Origin: Sorlinia euscelidii
Lineage (GTDB): Bacteria; Pseudomonadota; Alphaproteobacteria; Acetobacterales; Acetobacteraceae
Assembly (NCBI RefSeq): GCF_036452155.1
Contig: NZ_JAWJZY010000003.1
Reading direction: 5' to 3' (one strand)
DNA length: 64,000 nucleotides
Part shown: positions 32,963 to 43,130 of the stretch, one piece after another
How positions within the stretch are numbered: position 1 is the first letter of the stretch
Layout: every line of letters starts with the position of its first letter
Notes under the pieces: generated by a model
Database searches by the model: none
Seen by the model: only the letters and a program-made list of their open reading frames with translations
Told to the model about the DNA's origin: nothing
Program-made: the position numbers and the translations under genes

Positions 32963-35653
32963 ATGCTGGATAAGTCCTTCGATCCTTCCAAATATGAAGC
33001 GCGCCTTTACAAGGAATGGGAGGATGCCGGGCTGTTCAAGGCGAACCCCGCGCAGGGGGGTGAAGCCTTTACCATTATGTTTCCGCCGCCAAATGTGACG
33101 GGTTCTCTCCATTTCGGCCACGCACTTAATTTTGCACTTCAGGACATTATTATCCGTGCAAAGCGTATGGAAGGCCGCAATGTGCTTTGGCAGGCTGGCA
33201 CGGACCATGCCGGCATCGCCACACAACTCGTCGTTGAGAAAGCGCTTGCGGCGGAGGGGCACTCCCGCACGGCGCTCGGTCGCGAAGCGTTTCTGCGCCG
33301 CGTCTGGGACTGGAAAGAAACTTACGGTGGCACAATCGTCTCCCAGCTTCGCCAACTCGGCGCCTCAGCAGACTGGACGCGTGAGCGCTTCACGATGGAT
33401 GATGGGCTTTCCCGCGCTGTGCGGGAGGTGTTCGTCACGCTTTATGAGCAGAAACTCATTTATCGAGACCGGAGGCTCGTCAATTGGGACCCGGTCTTCG
33501 GCACGGCAATATCCGACCTTGAGATTGAGAACCGGGACGTCAATGGTTCCATGTGGCATGTCGCCTACCCGCTGAAAAATGGCGGGCAGATCACGGTTGC
33601 CACGACACGTCCCGAAACAATGCTCGCCGACATGGCGGTCGCCGTGCATCCTGACGATGCGCGTTACCGCGAGATGATCGGGCAGACCGTTTTCCTACCG
33701 CTTGTCGGGCGTGAGATCCCCATCGTTGCGGACACTTATTCCGACCCTGAAAAAGGGACGGGGGCGGTGAAAATCACCCCGGCGCATGACTTCAATGATT
33801 TCGCGCTCGGCCGACGTCACAACCTCGCCATGCCGAGCATTCTCGATGCGCGTGCGGCTGTAACGCTTGAAGAAATTGCGGGTGATCTGCGCGACGTGCC
33901 GGACGTCACGGATATTGCTTTTATTAAGACGCTGGAGGGCGTTGATCGCGTCGAAGCGCGCAAGCAGATCGTCGCGAAATTGGAGGAGATGGGTTTCCTC
34001 ATCAAAGTGGAACCGCATCGCCTCAGCATGCCGCATGCCCAGAGGGGTGGGGCCGTGGTGGAGCCGCGCCTGACGACGCAATGGTTCTGTGATGCTGAGA
34101 CGCTGGCAAAACCCGCGATACAGGCTGTCGAAAATAAAGCCGTCAAATTTGAGCCCCAGCAATGGGAAAACACGTTCTTCGCTTGGATGCGGGATATTCA
34201 GCCCTGGTGCATCAGCCGCCAATTATGGTGGGGGCATCGCATCCCGGCATGGTATGGCCCTGATGGCACGGTCTTCGTGGCGCATGACGATGTGGGCGCA
34301 TGCCGGAAGGCCCGCGCGCATTACGGGCGTGACGTGGCTTTGACGCAGGATGAAGATGTGCTGGACACCTGGTTCAGCTCCGCTTTATGGCCTTTCTCAA
34401 CACTCGGCTGGCCGGAGAAGACGGCGGAGTTGGCGCGATATTACCCAACCAGCGTGCTTCTGACCGGTTTCGATATCATCTTCTTCTGGGTAGCCCGCAT
34501 GATGATGATGGGGCTGCACTTTACCGGCAAAGCGCCCTTTGAAACGGTTGTCATTCATGGGCTTGTGCGTGACGAGCACGGCCAGAAAATGTCGAAAAGC
34601 AAAGGTAACGGGCTGGACCCGCTGGAGTTGATCGCGGAGTACGGCGCGGATGCGACGCGCATGGCGATCTGTGCGCTGGCGGGGCCGGGTCGTAATATCC
34701 GCTTTGGTCGCAAGCGGGTCGAGGATTATCGCAGTTTTATTACGAAATTATGGAATGCGGCGCGTTTCTGCGAGATGAATGGCGTTAAAGCTGACCCGGC
34801 TTTTGACCCGGCTGCGGTGCGGACCTCCGTGGCAAAATGGCTTCTGACAGAGGCTGATATGGCCTTAAGCGCGGCGCAGCAGGCGCTTGATCATTATCGT
34901 TTCGATGAATATGCGGGGCAGGCTTATCGCTTTGTCTGGAATATTTTCTGCGATTGGTTCCTTGAATTTGCGAAGCCCTTCTTTGCAGGTGAGGATGTTG
35001 TTGCGCGGGGTGAGATCCAGGGGGTTGCGTCTCACGTTCTGAGCAGAATTCTCACGATATTGCACCCGGTTATTCCCTTCGTCACCAGTGTGCTATGGGA
35101 AAATCTCGGCCATCAAAATGCATTGCCCTCCGAAGCCTGGCCGAAATTCACGGAGAATGCGCAGAGTGACCCTACGATTGACGAAGTCCGATGGATCATC
35201 GCGCTCATCTCAGAAATCCGGGCTTTGCGGGCGGAGATGAACGTGCCGGCAGGTCAGAAGATCGCGGTGTTTCTACAGGAGGCGGATGCGGGAGTTTCGG
35301 CACGCATTGAAGTGTGGCGCCCCGTCATTGAGAGAATGGCGCGGCTTGCGACAATCGACATGCTCGATGGTGCTCCGCCTGGTTCGGCCGCGCTCAGCGT
35401 CCTGCAGGGGGCGACATTGGTCATGCCCCTTGAGGGCCTGATCGACATTGCTGCTGAGAAAAACCGCGTGGAGAAGGAAATCGAAAAGGCGCGCAGTGAG
35501 CTGGAGAAGGTCGAGAAGAAGCTCGCCAATGCGGCCTTTATCGAGCGCGCGAAACCGGAAGTCGTCGAGGAAAATCGCGCCCGCGCGGCGAGCTTTGCGG
35601 ATGATATTGCCCGTCTGGAAAGAGCCGTGGCCCGCCTGAACGCGATCAACTGA
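32963..35653 (+). CDS. valS: Valyl-tRNA synthetase
   Basis: 896 residues, the normal length for alphaproteobacteria. The HIGH-type motif is PPNVTGSLHFGHA (about 40), the editing domain holds TTRPETMLADMAVAVHP (about 215) and the KMSKS loop is GQKMSKSKGNGLDPLELI (about 540). A C-terminal coiled coil (EKNRVEKEIEKARSELEKVE) binds tRNA. It charges tRNA-Val and hydrolyses mischarged threonine. It is transcribed alone and is convergent with ilvD. Confidence 0.97.
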   Translation: MLDKSFDPSKYEARLYKEWEDAGLFKANPAQGGEAFTIMFPPPNVTGSLHFGHALNFALQDIIIRAKRMEGRNVLWQAGTDHAGIATQLVVEKALAAEGHSRTALGREAFLRRVWDWKETYGGTIVSQLRQLGASADWTRERFTMDDGLSRAVREVFVTLYEQKLIYRDRRLVNWDPVFGTAISDLEIENRDVNGSMWHVAYPLKNGGQITVATTRPETMLADMAVAVHPDDARYREMIGQTVFLPLVGREIPIVADTYSDPEKGTGAVKITPAHDFNDFALGRRHNLAMPSILDARAAVTLEEIAGDLRDVPDVTDIAFIKTLEGVDRVEARKQIVAKLEEMGFLIKVEPHRLSMPHAQRGGAVVEPRLTTQWFCDAETLAKPAIQAVENKAVKFEPQQWENTFFAWMRDIQPWCISRQLWWGHRIPAWYGPDGTVFVAHDDVGACRKARAHYGRDVALTQDEDVLDTWFSSALWPFSTLGWPEKTAELARYYPTSVLLTGFDIIFFWVARMMMMGLHFTGKAPFETVVIHGLVRDEHGQKMSKSKGNGLDPLELIAEYGADATRMAICALAGPGRNIRFGRKRVEDYRSFITKLWNAARFCEMNGVKADPAFDPAAVRTSVAKWLLTEADMALSAAQQALDHYRFDEYAGQAYRFVWNIFCDWFLEFAKPFFAGEDVVARGEIQGVASHVLSRILTILHPVIPFVTSVLWENLGHQNALPSEAWPKFTENAQSDPTIDEVRWIIALISEIRALRAEMNVPAGQKIAVFLQEADAGVSARIEVWRPVIERMARLATIDMLDGAPPGSAALSVLQGATLVMPLEGLIDIAAEKNRVEKEIEKARSELEKVEKKLANAAFIERAKPEVVEENRARAASFADDIARLERAVARLNAIN

Positions 35654-35683
35654 GGCGCGGGCAGGTCACCGCGCGTCAGACTT

Positions 35684-37542
35684 TCAAAGGCGTTTGGGCA
35701 AAGGGGTGAGGGTGGTGACATCCCGCACCGCACCATGCGCGGCACTCGTCGTCATCGCGGCATAGGCTTTCAACGCGCCTGAAACATGACGGGTACGCTT
35801 GGCCGTCCAGGAAGCGGGACCGCGCGCCTCCATACGCGCCCGGCGCGCGGCGATGACTGCGTCGCTCAGTAAGGCGGTTATCCGACGCTGCGGGATGTCA
35901 ATTTCGATCTGATCGCCTTCTTCCAGCAAAGCAATCAGCCCCCCTTCAGCGCCTTCCGGCGAAATATGTCCGATCGACAGGCCCGAACTCCCTCCCGAGA
36001 ACCGTCCATCCGTGATCAGGGCGCAGGTTTCTGCGAGGTTTTTGGATTTAAGATAACTGGTCGGGTAGAGCATTTCCTGCATACCCGGCCCGCCGCGCGG
36101 CCCTTCATAGCGGATGACCACCACATCCCCGTGGGTGATCCGCCCCCAAGAATGGCGGAAACAGCATCTTCCTGACTGTCAAACAGGCGCGCCGGGCCGG
36201 AGAAGGTGAGAAGCCGTTCCGCAACACCAGCCGTTTTGACGATGGCCCCATCTTCAGCCAGATTTCCATAGAGCACGGCAAGCCCCCCATCCTGGGAAAA
36301 TGCATGGGCGCGATCTCGGATGACGCCGTGACTCCGGTCAAGGTCAAGGCTGTGATAGGTGCTTGCCTGCGAGAAGGCTTGCGCGCTGCGCACCCCGCCC
36401 GGCGCGGCGCGGAAACGGTTCACAGCGGCTTCATGACCATTGACGACGTCCCACGTCGCAAGGCTTTCCACTAAACTCGGCGCGTGGACGGTTAAGGCCT
36501 CCCGATGGATCAACCCCGCGCGATCAAGCTCCCCCAAAATGGCGGGCACACCCCCTGCGCGGTGGACATCTTCCATATGCACATCGGCTTTGGCAGGGGC
36601 GACTTTGCAGATATTGGGCACAAGGCGGGAGAGGCGATCGATATCCTGCATGTGAAAATCAACTTCCCCCTCCCGCGCAGCGGCGAGGAGGTGCAGCACC
36701 GTATTGGTTGAGCCCCCCATGGCGATATCGAGGCTCATCGCATTTTCAAAAGCCTGCTTATTCGCGATGGTCCGGGGCAGGGCGCGAGCATCATCCTGCT
36801 CATAATAACGTTTGGCCAGTTCGACGATCACATGCCCGGCCTGCACGAAAAGCTCCCGCCGCGCCGCATGGGTTGCGAGGAGACTGCCATTGCCGGGAAG
36901 GGAGAGACCCAACGCCTCGGTCAAGCAATTCATGGAATTTGCGGTGAACATGCCGGAGCAGGAGCCACAAGTCGGGCAGGCTGCCTCTTCAATCGCGGCG
37001 GAGTCCGCGTCGGAGACGTTGGGGTTGGCCGCGGCGACCATGGAGTCAACGAGGTCCAGCGCATGGTTAATGCCGGGCCGGTTAAGCTTCCCGGCTTCCA
37101 TCGGCCCGCCAGATACAAAAATAACGGGGATGTTGAGTCGCAGGGCGGCCATCAACATGCCCGGTGTAATCTTGTCGCAATTACTGATGCAGACGAGCGC
37201 ATCGGCACAATGTGCATTGACCATATATTCAATAGAATCGGCAATCAACTCGCGGGATGGCAGGCTGTAAAGCATCCCGCCATGGCCCATCGCGATCCCG
37301 TCATCAATCGCGATCGTGTTGAACTCCCGCGCGATCCCCCCGGCCTCCGCCACGGATTGCGCCACGATCTGCCCGAGATCGCGCAAATGAACATGGCCGG
37401 GCACAAATTGCGTGAAGGAATTGGCGATGGCGATCAGCGGCTTATCAAAGTCCGCATTGGTCATCCCCGTTGCGCGCCACAGGGCACGTGCGCCGGCCAT
37501 GTTGCGGCCGTGAGTGGTGGTGCGGGAGCGATAGACGGGCAT
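35684..37542 (-). pseudogene. ilvD: Dihydroxy-acid dehydratase, one-base frameshift
   Basis: The first part from ATG 37542 contains the cysteine motifs SNCDKITPGM and CPTCGSCSGMFTANSMN for the Fe-S cluster, and the second part (from about 36,120) contains VVIRYEGPRGGPGMQEMLYP and DGRFSGGSSGLSIGH. Together they make the full enzyme of about 618 residues for valine, isoleucine and CoA synthesis. The frames change at a run of five C on the plus strand (36143-36147); adding one base restores VSAILGGRITHGDVVVIRYE. The gene is normally needed for prototrophy, so a homopolymer reading error is at least as likely as a true mutation. Confidence 0.85.
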
Positions 37543-37788
37543 GGGCAATCCTCGGCGATGTCTCCTCGCTGAATTGATCAAACCAGCCAGGCGGGGCATG
37601 TCATGATAATGTTCGACGCTGATAATACCCTCATCGCCATGAAGCAAGTCACATCCGATTTTACTGTGATGGCGTCCTGAAAATTCGGCGCCACCCTTGC
37701 ATAAGGGGGAGGGGCATCGTGATATGGGGAGAGAGGCTCTTAATGTTAAGAGCGGTGCGTGGGATGAGAATGGCCGGAAAGGATCAAA

Positions 37789-38334
37789 ATGCGTGAGACC
37801 GAGGTCGCTTTATTCGGGAATGGGTGTTTCTGGTGCACGGAAGCGATTTTTCAGAAGCTGAAGGGCGTTGAAAGCGTGCTACCCGGTTATGCAGGCGGGC
37901 AGATGGCGCACCCGGATTATAAATCCGTCTGCACGGGTGAAACGGGTCACGCGGAAGTCCTGCAGGTCGTTTTTGATCCGGACGTCATTTCCTACCGTCA
38001 GCTCCTTCAGATTTTCTTTCTGACGCATGACCCCACTCAGCTCAACCGCCAGGGAAATGATGTCGGCACGCAATACCGCTCCATCATTTTTGCCCTCACG
38101 CCAGAGCAGCGCCTGACGGCGGAGGCGGCTTTAAAGGAGGCGCAATCACCCGATTTATGGGGCCCGGATGTGGTAACGGAAATCAGCGGCCCCGCCCGTT
38201 TCTGGGAAGCGGAAGCCTCTCATCATGATTTCTTCACGCGGAATCCGTCAAACGCCTATTGCAATGCGGTCGTCGCGCCGAAACTGCAAAAAGCGCGTCG
38301 GCAATTCCTGTCCCTCATGCGTGACGATATGTAA
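37789..38334 (+). CDS. msrA: Peptide methionine-S-sulfoxide reductase
   Basis: 181 residues with the catalytic GCFWCTEAIF motif (Cys13), then YAGGQMAHPDYKSVCTGETG and DPTQLNRQGNDVGTQYRSII, all typical of MsrA. It repairs oxidised methionine. The recycling cysteine may be Cys in NAYCNAVVAPKL near the end. Divergent from ilvD with about 250 bases between them. Confidence 0.95.
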   Translation: MRETEVALFGNGCFWCTEAIFQKLKGVESVLPGYAGGQMAHPDYKSVCTGETGHAEVLQVVFDPDVISYRQLLQIFFLTHDPTQLNRQGNDVGTQYRSIIFALTPEQRLTAEAALKEAQSPDLWGPDVVTEISGPARFWEAEASHHDFFTRNPSNAYCNAVVAPKLQKARRQFLSLMRDDM

Positions 38335-38348
38335 GGCCGCAACGCACG

Positions 38349-39665
38349 TTAATCCGGGTCAATGAGTCGGAAACGATCTGTCTCTTCATCAAAATCGTAT
38401 AGGTCCCCGTAGCGACCCCAATTGATGGCGGTCTGTAATGTCTGCGCGGCGTAGGAGGAGGACATCGTCTCCCGCATGGCTTCCAGAAAGGTGCTTTTTT
38501 CAATGACATGAGAGGGCGCCTCATCCAGAGCCGCACGGATCTGCCGAATGAGCGGGACGGTGTGAAGAAGGCTGGTCCCGATCATATCTTTGCGCCCGTC
38601 ATGATCACATAAAACAAAGCGGCTTCCGAGATCCGTCAGGATGATGTCACCATCCTCAAGCTCCGCCAGCCCAAGAAGATGCAGCGAGTCGCCAATTGCG
38701 AAGAGATCATCAAGCGACATTTGCAGGCTCGTCGCCAACGGCGGCAAATCCGCGCGACCATTAAAGGGCGCCGCCGCGACCGCTTCCAGCAACCCGACGA
38801 GAAGCGTAACCGGTATGGCGGGCAGAACAACCGACGGCGGTGCTTCCATTTTCCGCAGTCCGGACTCTTCCGCTGGTAATTCAGCTTCAGAGACGATCGG
38901 CGTGCGGCGGGTCAGGATGGTGTAAATATGGTCGACAAAACCTTGATAGGCCAGGTCATTCCGGTTGCGCGGATGCATGAAGGGCACTTCAAGCTCATGT
39001 TCGATCTGGCCCGGATTGGATGAGAAAAGCAGGATGCGATCACAGAGGAGGACGGCCTCCTCAATATTATGCGTCACGATCAGAATGGAACGGGTGGGCA
39101 GGCGCTTCTCCGTCCAGAGGGAAATCAAATCGGTGCGGAGATTTTCCGCGCTGAGGACGTCGAGATCAGCAAAAGGCTCATCAAGCAGCAGAACCTCCGG
39201 CCCCATGACGAGGGAGCGCGCGAGACTGGCGCGCAACAGCATGGATTTCGATAATTCATGCGGCATCGCGTTTTCATAGCCGCCCAACCCGATAAGGTCG
39301 ATCATGCGCTGCGCCCGCGTCTCACATTCCGGCGGCGGGAAACGCTGGGCCTGCAGACCGAGCATCACATTTTCCGCAACGGATAACCATGGGAAGAGCG
39401 CGAATGACTGTAAGACAATGCCGATATGCGGCGTCGGCCCGTGCAGCGCCTGATCTTTCCAGTAAATACTCCCGGAGGTTGGGGGTATCAGCCCCGCCGC
39501 GATACGCAGGAGAGACGATTTCCCCGACCCGGCACGCCCGACAAGTCCCACAATTTCATCAGGATAGAGGTCGAGATTGATATCTTCCAGGAGGGAGATA
39601 TCCTTATGACCTTCATTATGAAAGGTTTTGCTGCAATCACGAATGGAGAGAAGCGGTTCCATCAT
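38349..39665 (-). CDS. ABC transporter ATPase with C-terminal AAA-associated domain
   Basis: 438 residues. Residues 1-250 form a nitrate/sulfonate-type ABC ATPase: Walker A GRAGSGKSSLLR, a signature region that reads ELSKSMLLRASLARSL rather than a perfect LSGGQ, Walker B VLLLDEPFADLD and the switch His in VTHNIEE. The remaining part (about 290-438) is the AAA-associated C-terminal domain seen in this transporter group. The fused permease gene is directly upstream. No binding protein gene is nearby, so the substrate is unknown. Confidence 0.88.
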   Translation of the reverse strand: MMEPLLSIRDCSKTFHNEGHKDISLLEDINLDLYPDEIVGLVGRAGSGKSSLLRIAAGLIPPTSGSIYWKDQALHGPTPHIGIVLQSFALFPWLSVAENVMLGLQAQRFPPPECETRAQRMIDLIGLGGYENAMPHELSKSMLLRASLARSLVMGPEVLLLDEPFADLDVLSAENLRTDLISLWTEKRLPTRSILIVTHNIEEAVLLCDRILLFSSNPGQIEHELEVPFMHPRNRNDLAYQGFVDHIYTILTRRTPIVSEAELPAEESGLRKMEAPPSVVLPAIPVTLLVGLLEAVAAAPFNGRADLPPLATSLQMSLDDLFAIGDSLHLLGLAELEDGDIILTDLGSRFVLCDHDGRKDMIGTSLLHTVPLIRQIRAALDEAPSHVIEKSTFLEAMRETMSSSYAAQTLQTAINWGRYGDLYDFDEETDRFRLIDPD

Positions 39666-39729
39666 GATGTTTTCACTCCTTCATCCTTATTTCGATAGGA
39701 GGACGCGATTATTTTGGAGCGCACATGCA

Positions 39730-41385
39730 TCAGGTCGCCTCCGACGGGTCTTGTTCAATCAAGCGGACACAGAGCCACGCGGTGGCCGTCACGAGCATGA
39801 AGAGCATCAAGGTCTCAGCCACATCTCCGCGCGTCACGGCCTGAATCAGATCGCCGCCCAAAGCGGGGGCGCGGGCCGGGGTGAGAAGGGCCACGACCAA
39901 CTCCGCCAGGAGGGCGTTGTGCCACCCCATCACCACGCTATGCGCCAGGTTCTGACGCATTGAGGGTGTGACGCAGGGCAGAAACACTTTCCGCCACCAT
40001 AAAATACCGCGCACATTGAGATTGCGCGCAACCTCCAGCAGATCGGTCGGGAATTGCTGGAAAGCTTCGAAACAACGCACCGCAACCCCCGCCTGGATTG
40101 AAAGAAAAACGAGCAGGAGCGTCAGTGTCAGAGGCGGGAAATCATATGCAGGGAGAAGATCCGTTAAAAACGGGAACAAAAGGAATGTCGGGAAGATCAT
40201 CCAAAATTTCAGAAAACGGGGGACAGGTCGCTGCGCCGCGACCCGCCTGCGCATCAGAACACTGAGAGGGAGCCAGATCGCTAGCGCGATGGCCGATGCC
40301 AGCAGCACAATGAATGCCGTTTCAGCGAGGGAAGCTAAAATCTCAAGCCGGATGTGAAAGGACAGAAAAATTTCTCGGTCATACCCGATTATAAGCCCGC
40401 AAATTACGATTAAAATCGCGGGAAGCAGCTTTGCGCGCGCGGGCGGTGCAGATTGATGCGTCGGGTCATGATGCTGCGCCACCCTCGTGTGCCGCAAACG
40501 CCGATTGGCGAGGGAAAGCGCCTGACGATGCAGAAATTTCAAGAAGAGGCTGGAGGCCAATCTGCGATGAAAAAAACTGTAAAAACGACTCTCCTCCGCA
40601 AGCATGGCGGCTTGAAGCCGGAAGCGCTGTGACCAGTGTCGCGCCGGGTTGATCACCATCCATTCGAAGCCGAGCACGAGGATGGCGGTGGCGACCAAAG
40701 CGCCAATCCAGATCGATGCGCGGCCTTCTTCAAAGCCATTTCGCAGGAGGCTGCCCAGCCCCAAAGAGATAACGTGACTCTCCCGGCTTGAAAGAATGAA
40801 TTCCCCGCCGACCAGGGTCAGCCACGCGAGAGGCATGGCCGCACCGAGCGCGACGATGATGCCGGGCGTCAAAATCGGGGCCTTGCACCGCCAGAACATT
40901 TGCCAACGTGTCAATCCCAGTGCCCGGCAGAGTTCAATCAGGGCGGGGGGTGTTTCCGCCGCCGATAAGCGCGATACATAGCCGACCTGGACGGCAAAAC
41001 TCGTGGCGGTGGCGAGGATGATCGCAAGATCGTAGTTAATGAAGGCAAAAACCGCGATCAGCCCGATAAAGGGCGCACAACGCAACAGGTCAAGCAGTGC
41101 CGACAGCGTCACACCCGGGACATGGCGTCGCCGCGCCAATGATGTCAGGATGAAGGAGACGGGCAGGCTGATAAGAAGCGCCATGACCATACGCAGTAGC
41201 GTAACGAGAAAGGCGGAGAAAACTTCAAGCCCTTCCGCATCCATCGGGACGGCATTTTCCGAAGCTAAGGGGGCTGTCTGCCGGGGTGCCCATGCCAGCA
41301 GAGAAAACGACATGAAAAAAAGCGCCACCACCCATAAAAGTCCGAGAAGCGGATCCGCCTTTATTCCCGATCGGTGCGTTTTCAT
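39730..41385 (-). CDS. ABC transporter permease, two fused permease domains
   Basis: 551 residues with about twelve hydrophobic helices. Two binding-protein-dependent permease domains are fused: the first has ELCRALGLTRWQMFWRCKAP (EAA loop, about 155) and the second has LLEVARNLNVRGILWWRKVF (about 460). It belongs to the SsuC/TauC-like group and works with the downstream ATPase. The fused form explains the single permease gene. Substrate not determinable from the sequence. Confidence 0.88.
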   Translation of the reverse strand: MKTHRSGIKADPLLGLLWVVALFFMSFSLLAWAPRQTAPLASENAVPMDAEGLEVFSAFLVTLLRMVMALLISLPVSFILTSLARRRHVPGVTLSALLDLLRCAPFIGLIAVFAFINYDLAIILATATSFAVQVGYVSRLSAAETPPALIELCRALGLTRWQMFWRCKAPILTPGIIVALGAAMPLAWLTLVGGEFILSSRESHVISLGLGSLLRNGFEEGRASIWIGALVATAILVLGFEWMVINPARHWSQRFRLQAAMLAEESRFYSFFHRRLASSLFLKFLHRQALSLANRRLRHTRVAQHHDPTHQSAPPARAKLLPAILIVICGLIIGYDREIFLSFHIRLEILASLAETAFIVLLASAIALAIWLPLSVLMRRRVAAQRPVPRFLKFWMIFPTFLLFPFLTDLLPAYDFPPLTLTLLLVFLSIQAGVAVRCFEAFQQFPTDLLEVARNLNVRGILWWRKVFLPCVTPSMRQNLAHSVVMGWHNALLAELVVALLTPARAPALGGDLIQAVTRGDVAETLMLFMLVTATAWLCVRLIEQDPSEAT

Positions 41386-41425
41386 CAGCTTCCACCGCTC
41401 TTCCGTTTGACATCAGGTCATGGTT

Positions 41426-41914
41426 TCAGTGCGCGGCGCCTGTGCTCCCGAAGCCCCCTTCGCCACGCAATGTCTCGTCGAGAGTTGAAACTTCCTGCCA
41501 CTCCAGACGCGTCACGGGCGCGATAATACCCTGGGCGATCCGCATCCCGCGCGAGATGACGAAACGTTCCGTGCCGAGATTGATCATGATGACTTTGACC
41601 TCACCCCGATAATCCTCATCAATCGTGCCCGGCGTGTTCGGCAGCGTCACACCGTTATTGAGGGCGAGGCCGGAACGCGGGCGGATCTGCAATTCGTAAC
41701 CGTGCGGCAATGCCAGTTTGAGGCCGGTGGGGATCAAGGCGCGCGCGCCCGGTGCAAGGACAATATCCGCCTCAATTGCCGCGATAAAATCAAATCCGGC
41801 CGCGCCGTCACTGGCGTAACGTGGGAGGGCAAGCCCCACCGCATGTGGCAATCGCACGACGCGAACCTTGAGGCCGCTTGTCATGTCTTGAGTTACAGGC
41901 ATGGAAGACCTCAT
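41426..41914 (-). CDS. dut: dUTP diphosphatase
   Basis: 162 residues. The five trimeric dUTPase motifs are visible: ASDGAAGFDF, IRPRSGLALNNGV, GTIDEDYRGEVKVIMIN, RIAQGIIAP and the C-terminal GEGGFGSTG. It removes dUTP and supplies dUMP. The ATG at 41914 overlaps the coaBC stop (ATGA), which supports this start, although 41884 is a possible inner start. Confidence 0.96.
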   Translation of the reverse strand: MRSSMPVTQDMTSGLKVRVVRLPHAVGLALPRYASDGAAGFDFIAAIEADIVLAPGARALIPTGLKLALPHGYELQIRPRSGLALNNGVTLPNTPGTIDEDYRGEVKVIMINLGTERFVISRGMRIAQGIIAPVTRLEWQEVSTLDETLRGEGGFGSTGAAH

Positions 41915-43128
41915 ATGGAGTGGGAAGTTCGGGAACGAACCGTTTTAACGGCGCGCTGCACGAGACGCGCAGCAATCTCCTTTTTTGGGAGACCTGGCCA
42001 AGTCTCGGTGCTGGTTTCATCAATGATTGTGACGGTATTATCATCCTGCCCGAAAGGGGCATTTTGCGCATCGACACCGTTCGCAACAATCCAGTCGCAA
42101 TTTTTCTGCGTCCGTTTCTGCGCCGCATTCTGCTGAATATCGTCTGTTTCCGCCGCGAAACCAATGACAAGAGAAGGGCGCGACGGGCCCGGTTGTGAAA
42201 TCATGGCCAGAATATCAGGGTTTTTAACCAGAGAGAGCTGCAAACGCTCGTCGTCCCCTTTTTTCAGCTTATGCGCCGAAGATGTTTCAAGGCGCCAATC
42301 CGCCACGGCCGCGACGCAGACAGCGATATCGACCGAGCCAACCTGTCGGCACGCGTAAAGCATTTCTTCCGCCGTGGTCACATGGATGCGCGCCACATCT
42401 TCAGGGGCAGGGAGCGATGTTGGGCCACTCACCAACGTCACCTGTGCTCCACTCTGCGCGAAGGCGGCGGCAATCGCGTAACCTTGCTTGCCGGATGAGC
42501 GGTTGGCGATGTAACGGATCGGGTCGATGGCTTCATGGGTCGGCCCGGCCGTGACAAGCACGCGCAGGCCGCTGGCGATGTCCGCAACCTCATTCGCGCC
42601 GTTCTCAAGGATGATCTGCACGAGTTTTTCCGGTTCAACGGCGCGGCCTGGGCCATATTCGCCACAGGCCATGTCACCTTCCTCCGGCCCGATAAAGTGT
42701 ACGCCGCGTGCCGCCAGGGCTTCAACATTCTGCTGCGTTGCGGGATGGTTCCACATGCGATGATTCATCGCTGGCGCGACATAGATCGGCTTATCCGTGG
42801 CGAGGAGGATGGTTGAGGCGAGATCATCCGCGAAACCATGGCGCATTTTAGCGAGGATGTTCGCGGTGGCGGGATAAACCACAATTATATCGGCGTCACG
42901 GCTCAGGGCGATATGCCCAATGCGGCTTTCTTCCGTCGGGGAAAAAAGCGCGGTATGCGGTTCTGTGCCCGCCAGCGCCTGCACGGAAAGCGGCGTCACA
43001 AATTTGAGGGCGCCCTCCGTCAGCACGACATCGACGTGATGCCCCTCTTTTTTGAGCAGGCGAATCAGAGCCAGCCCCTTATAGGCGGCGATCCCCCCTG
43101 TGATGATGAGAAGGATGCGTTTCAGCAT
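41911..43128 (-). CDS. coaBC: Bifunctional CoaBC (PPCDC / PPC synthetase)
   Basis: About 405 residues. The flavin decarboxylase half has LLIITGGIAAYKGLALIRLL at the start, PAMNHRMWNHPATQQN and the catalytic Cys in EEGDMACGEYGPGR. The synthetase half begins LRVLVTAGPTHEAIDPIRYI and has NRSSGKQGYAIA and the KLKK loop. It makes 4'-phosphopantetheine for CoA. ATG 43128 follows the ubiE stop by two bases; an ATG at 43143 would overlap ubiE. Confidence 0.95.
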   Translation of the reverse strand: MLKRILLIITGGIAAYKGLALIRLLKKEGHHVDVVLTEGALKFVTPLSVQALAGTEPHTALFSPTEESRIGHIALSRDADIIVVYPATANILAKMRHGFADDLASTILLATDKPIYVAPAMNHRMWNHPATQQNVEALAARGVHFIGPEEGDMACGEYGPGRAVEPEKLVQIILENGANEVADIASGLRVLVTAGPTHEAIDPIRYIANRSSGKQGYAIAAAFAQSGAQVTLVSGPTSLPAPEDVARIHVTTAEEMLYACRQVGSVDIAVCVAAVADWRLETSSAHKLKKGDDERLQLSLVKNPDILAMISQPGPSRPSLVIGFAAETDDIQQNAAQKRTQKNCDWIVANGVDAQNAPFGQDDNTVTIIDETSTETWPGLPKKEIAARLVQRAVKTVRSRTSHSI

Positions 43129-43130
43129 GT

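Noticed and set aside
35684..36124. Separate short dehydratase gene
   Set aside because: It is the continuation of ilvD after a one-base frameshift, not an independent gene.
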